DNA of 64,000 nucleotides from Cristatella mucedo (taxonomy: Eukaryota > Bryozoa > Phylactolaemata > Cristatellidae): contig WPIO01000011.1 of assembly GCA_009760855.2 (NCBI GenBank), positions 5,147,001 through 5,211,000 on the forward strand. Direction: 5' to 3'. Below the pieces are notes generated by a model that worked only from the letters and a program-made list of their open reading frames with translations, did no database searches and was not told the origin of the DNA. The position numbers and the translations under genes were made by a program. Numbering within the stretch: the first letter of the stretch is position 1; each line of letters starts with the position of its first letter. Positions 63,868-64,000 of the stretch are shown in pieces.

Positions 63868-64000
63868 GTCGCATCGTAAGAGAACTTGATCTCTATTCAG
63901 GCGCTTCACATGTGCAACGGACTTGAGCCCACAACCTTGGTCATCTAATTAATACATTCATACTTTGACCTCGGTCGTCAACGGCGAGCACTGTAACTAC
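63868..64000 (-). mobile_element. SINE-I copy, reaches window edge
   Basis: GTAAGAGAACTTGATCTCTA, CAGGCGCTTCACATGTGCAA, then the tRNA-like head with an internal duplication of the CTTGGTC segment. Confidence 0.65.

Overview
This window is nuclear DNA of a multicellular animal. It carries two spliced protein-coding genes with GT-AG introns of 0.1 to 8.7 kb, one tRNA, CpG-rich islands, many long dinucleotide microsatellites and dense debris of non-LTR retrotransposons and tRNA-derived SINEs. The convertase propeptide (FHFRH-type, uncertain paralogue) and the retrotransposons do not settle the phylum. I infer a bilaterian, probably an invertebrate or early-branching chordate.

Gene 1 is on the minus strand and fills the left two thirds of the window. 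I could join fourteen exons, from a start codon at 45843 down to 3994, with matching intron phases including three split codons. Together they encode about 914 residues of a RAI14 (ankycorbin)/UACA-type protein: a short basic N-terminus, seven ankyrin repeats, a long acidic and serine-rich linker, then coiled coil. The last coding exon or exons are not found and probably lie left of base 1. Most exons contain no usable ATG-initiated ORF, so they are easy to miss.

Gene 2 is on the plus strand and starts at 52290 in a CpG-rich region. Three phase-0 exons encode the signal peptide and whole propeptide of a furin/PCSK-family proprotein convertase, ending with the autocatalytic site RRVKR-D and the first residues of the subtilisin domain. 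The rest lies right of the window. Genes 1 and 2 are divergent, and candidate 5' signals for both sit in the same CpG island.

The remainder is repeats. Two L2/CR1-like LINE families dominate. LINE-A has a tail of (ACATT)n and is sometimes embedded in (AC)n; its best copy is at 40.56-42.12 kb. LINE-B has an (ATT)n tail; its longest copy is at 8.97-11.1 kb. Two tRNA-derived SINE families are present, and SINE-I appears to share its 3' hairpin end with LINE-B. An intact-looking tRNA-Phe(GAA) gene is at 2135. A second CpG-rich island at 0.5-1.95 kb has a CRE/TATA arrangement that may be the promoter of a further minus-strand gene leaving the window. A near-perfect inverted repeat of about 119-bp arms around an AT-rich loop lies at 57.57-58.05 kb. 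Family names LINE-A, LINE-B, SINE-I and SINE-II are labels used only here.
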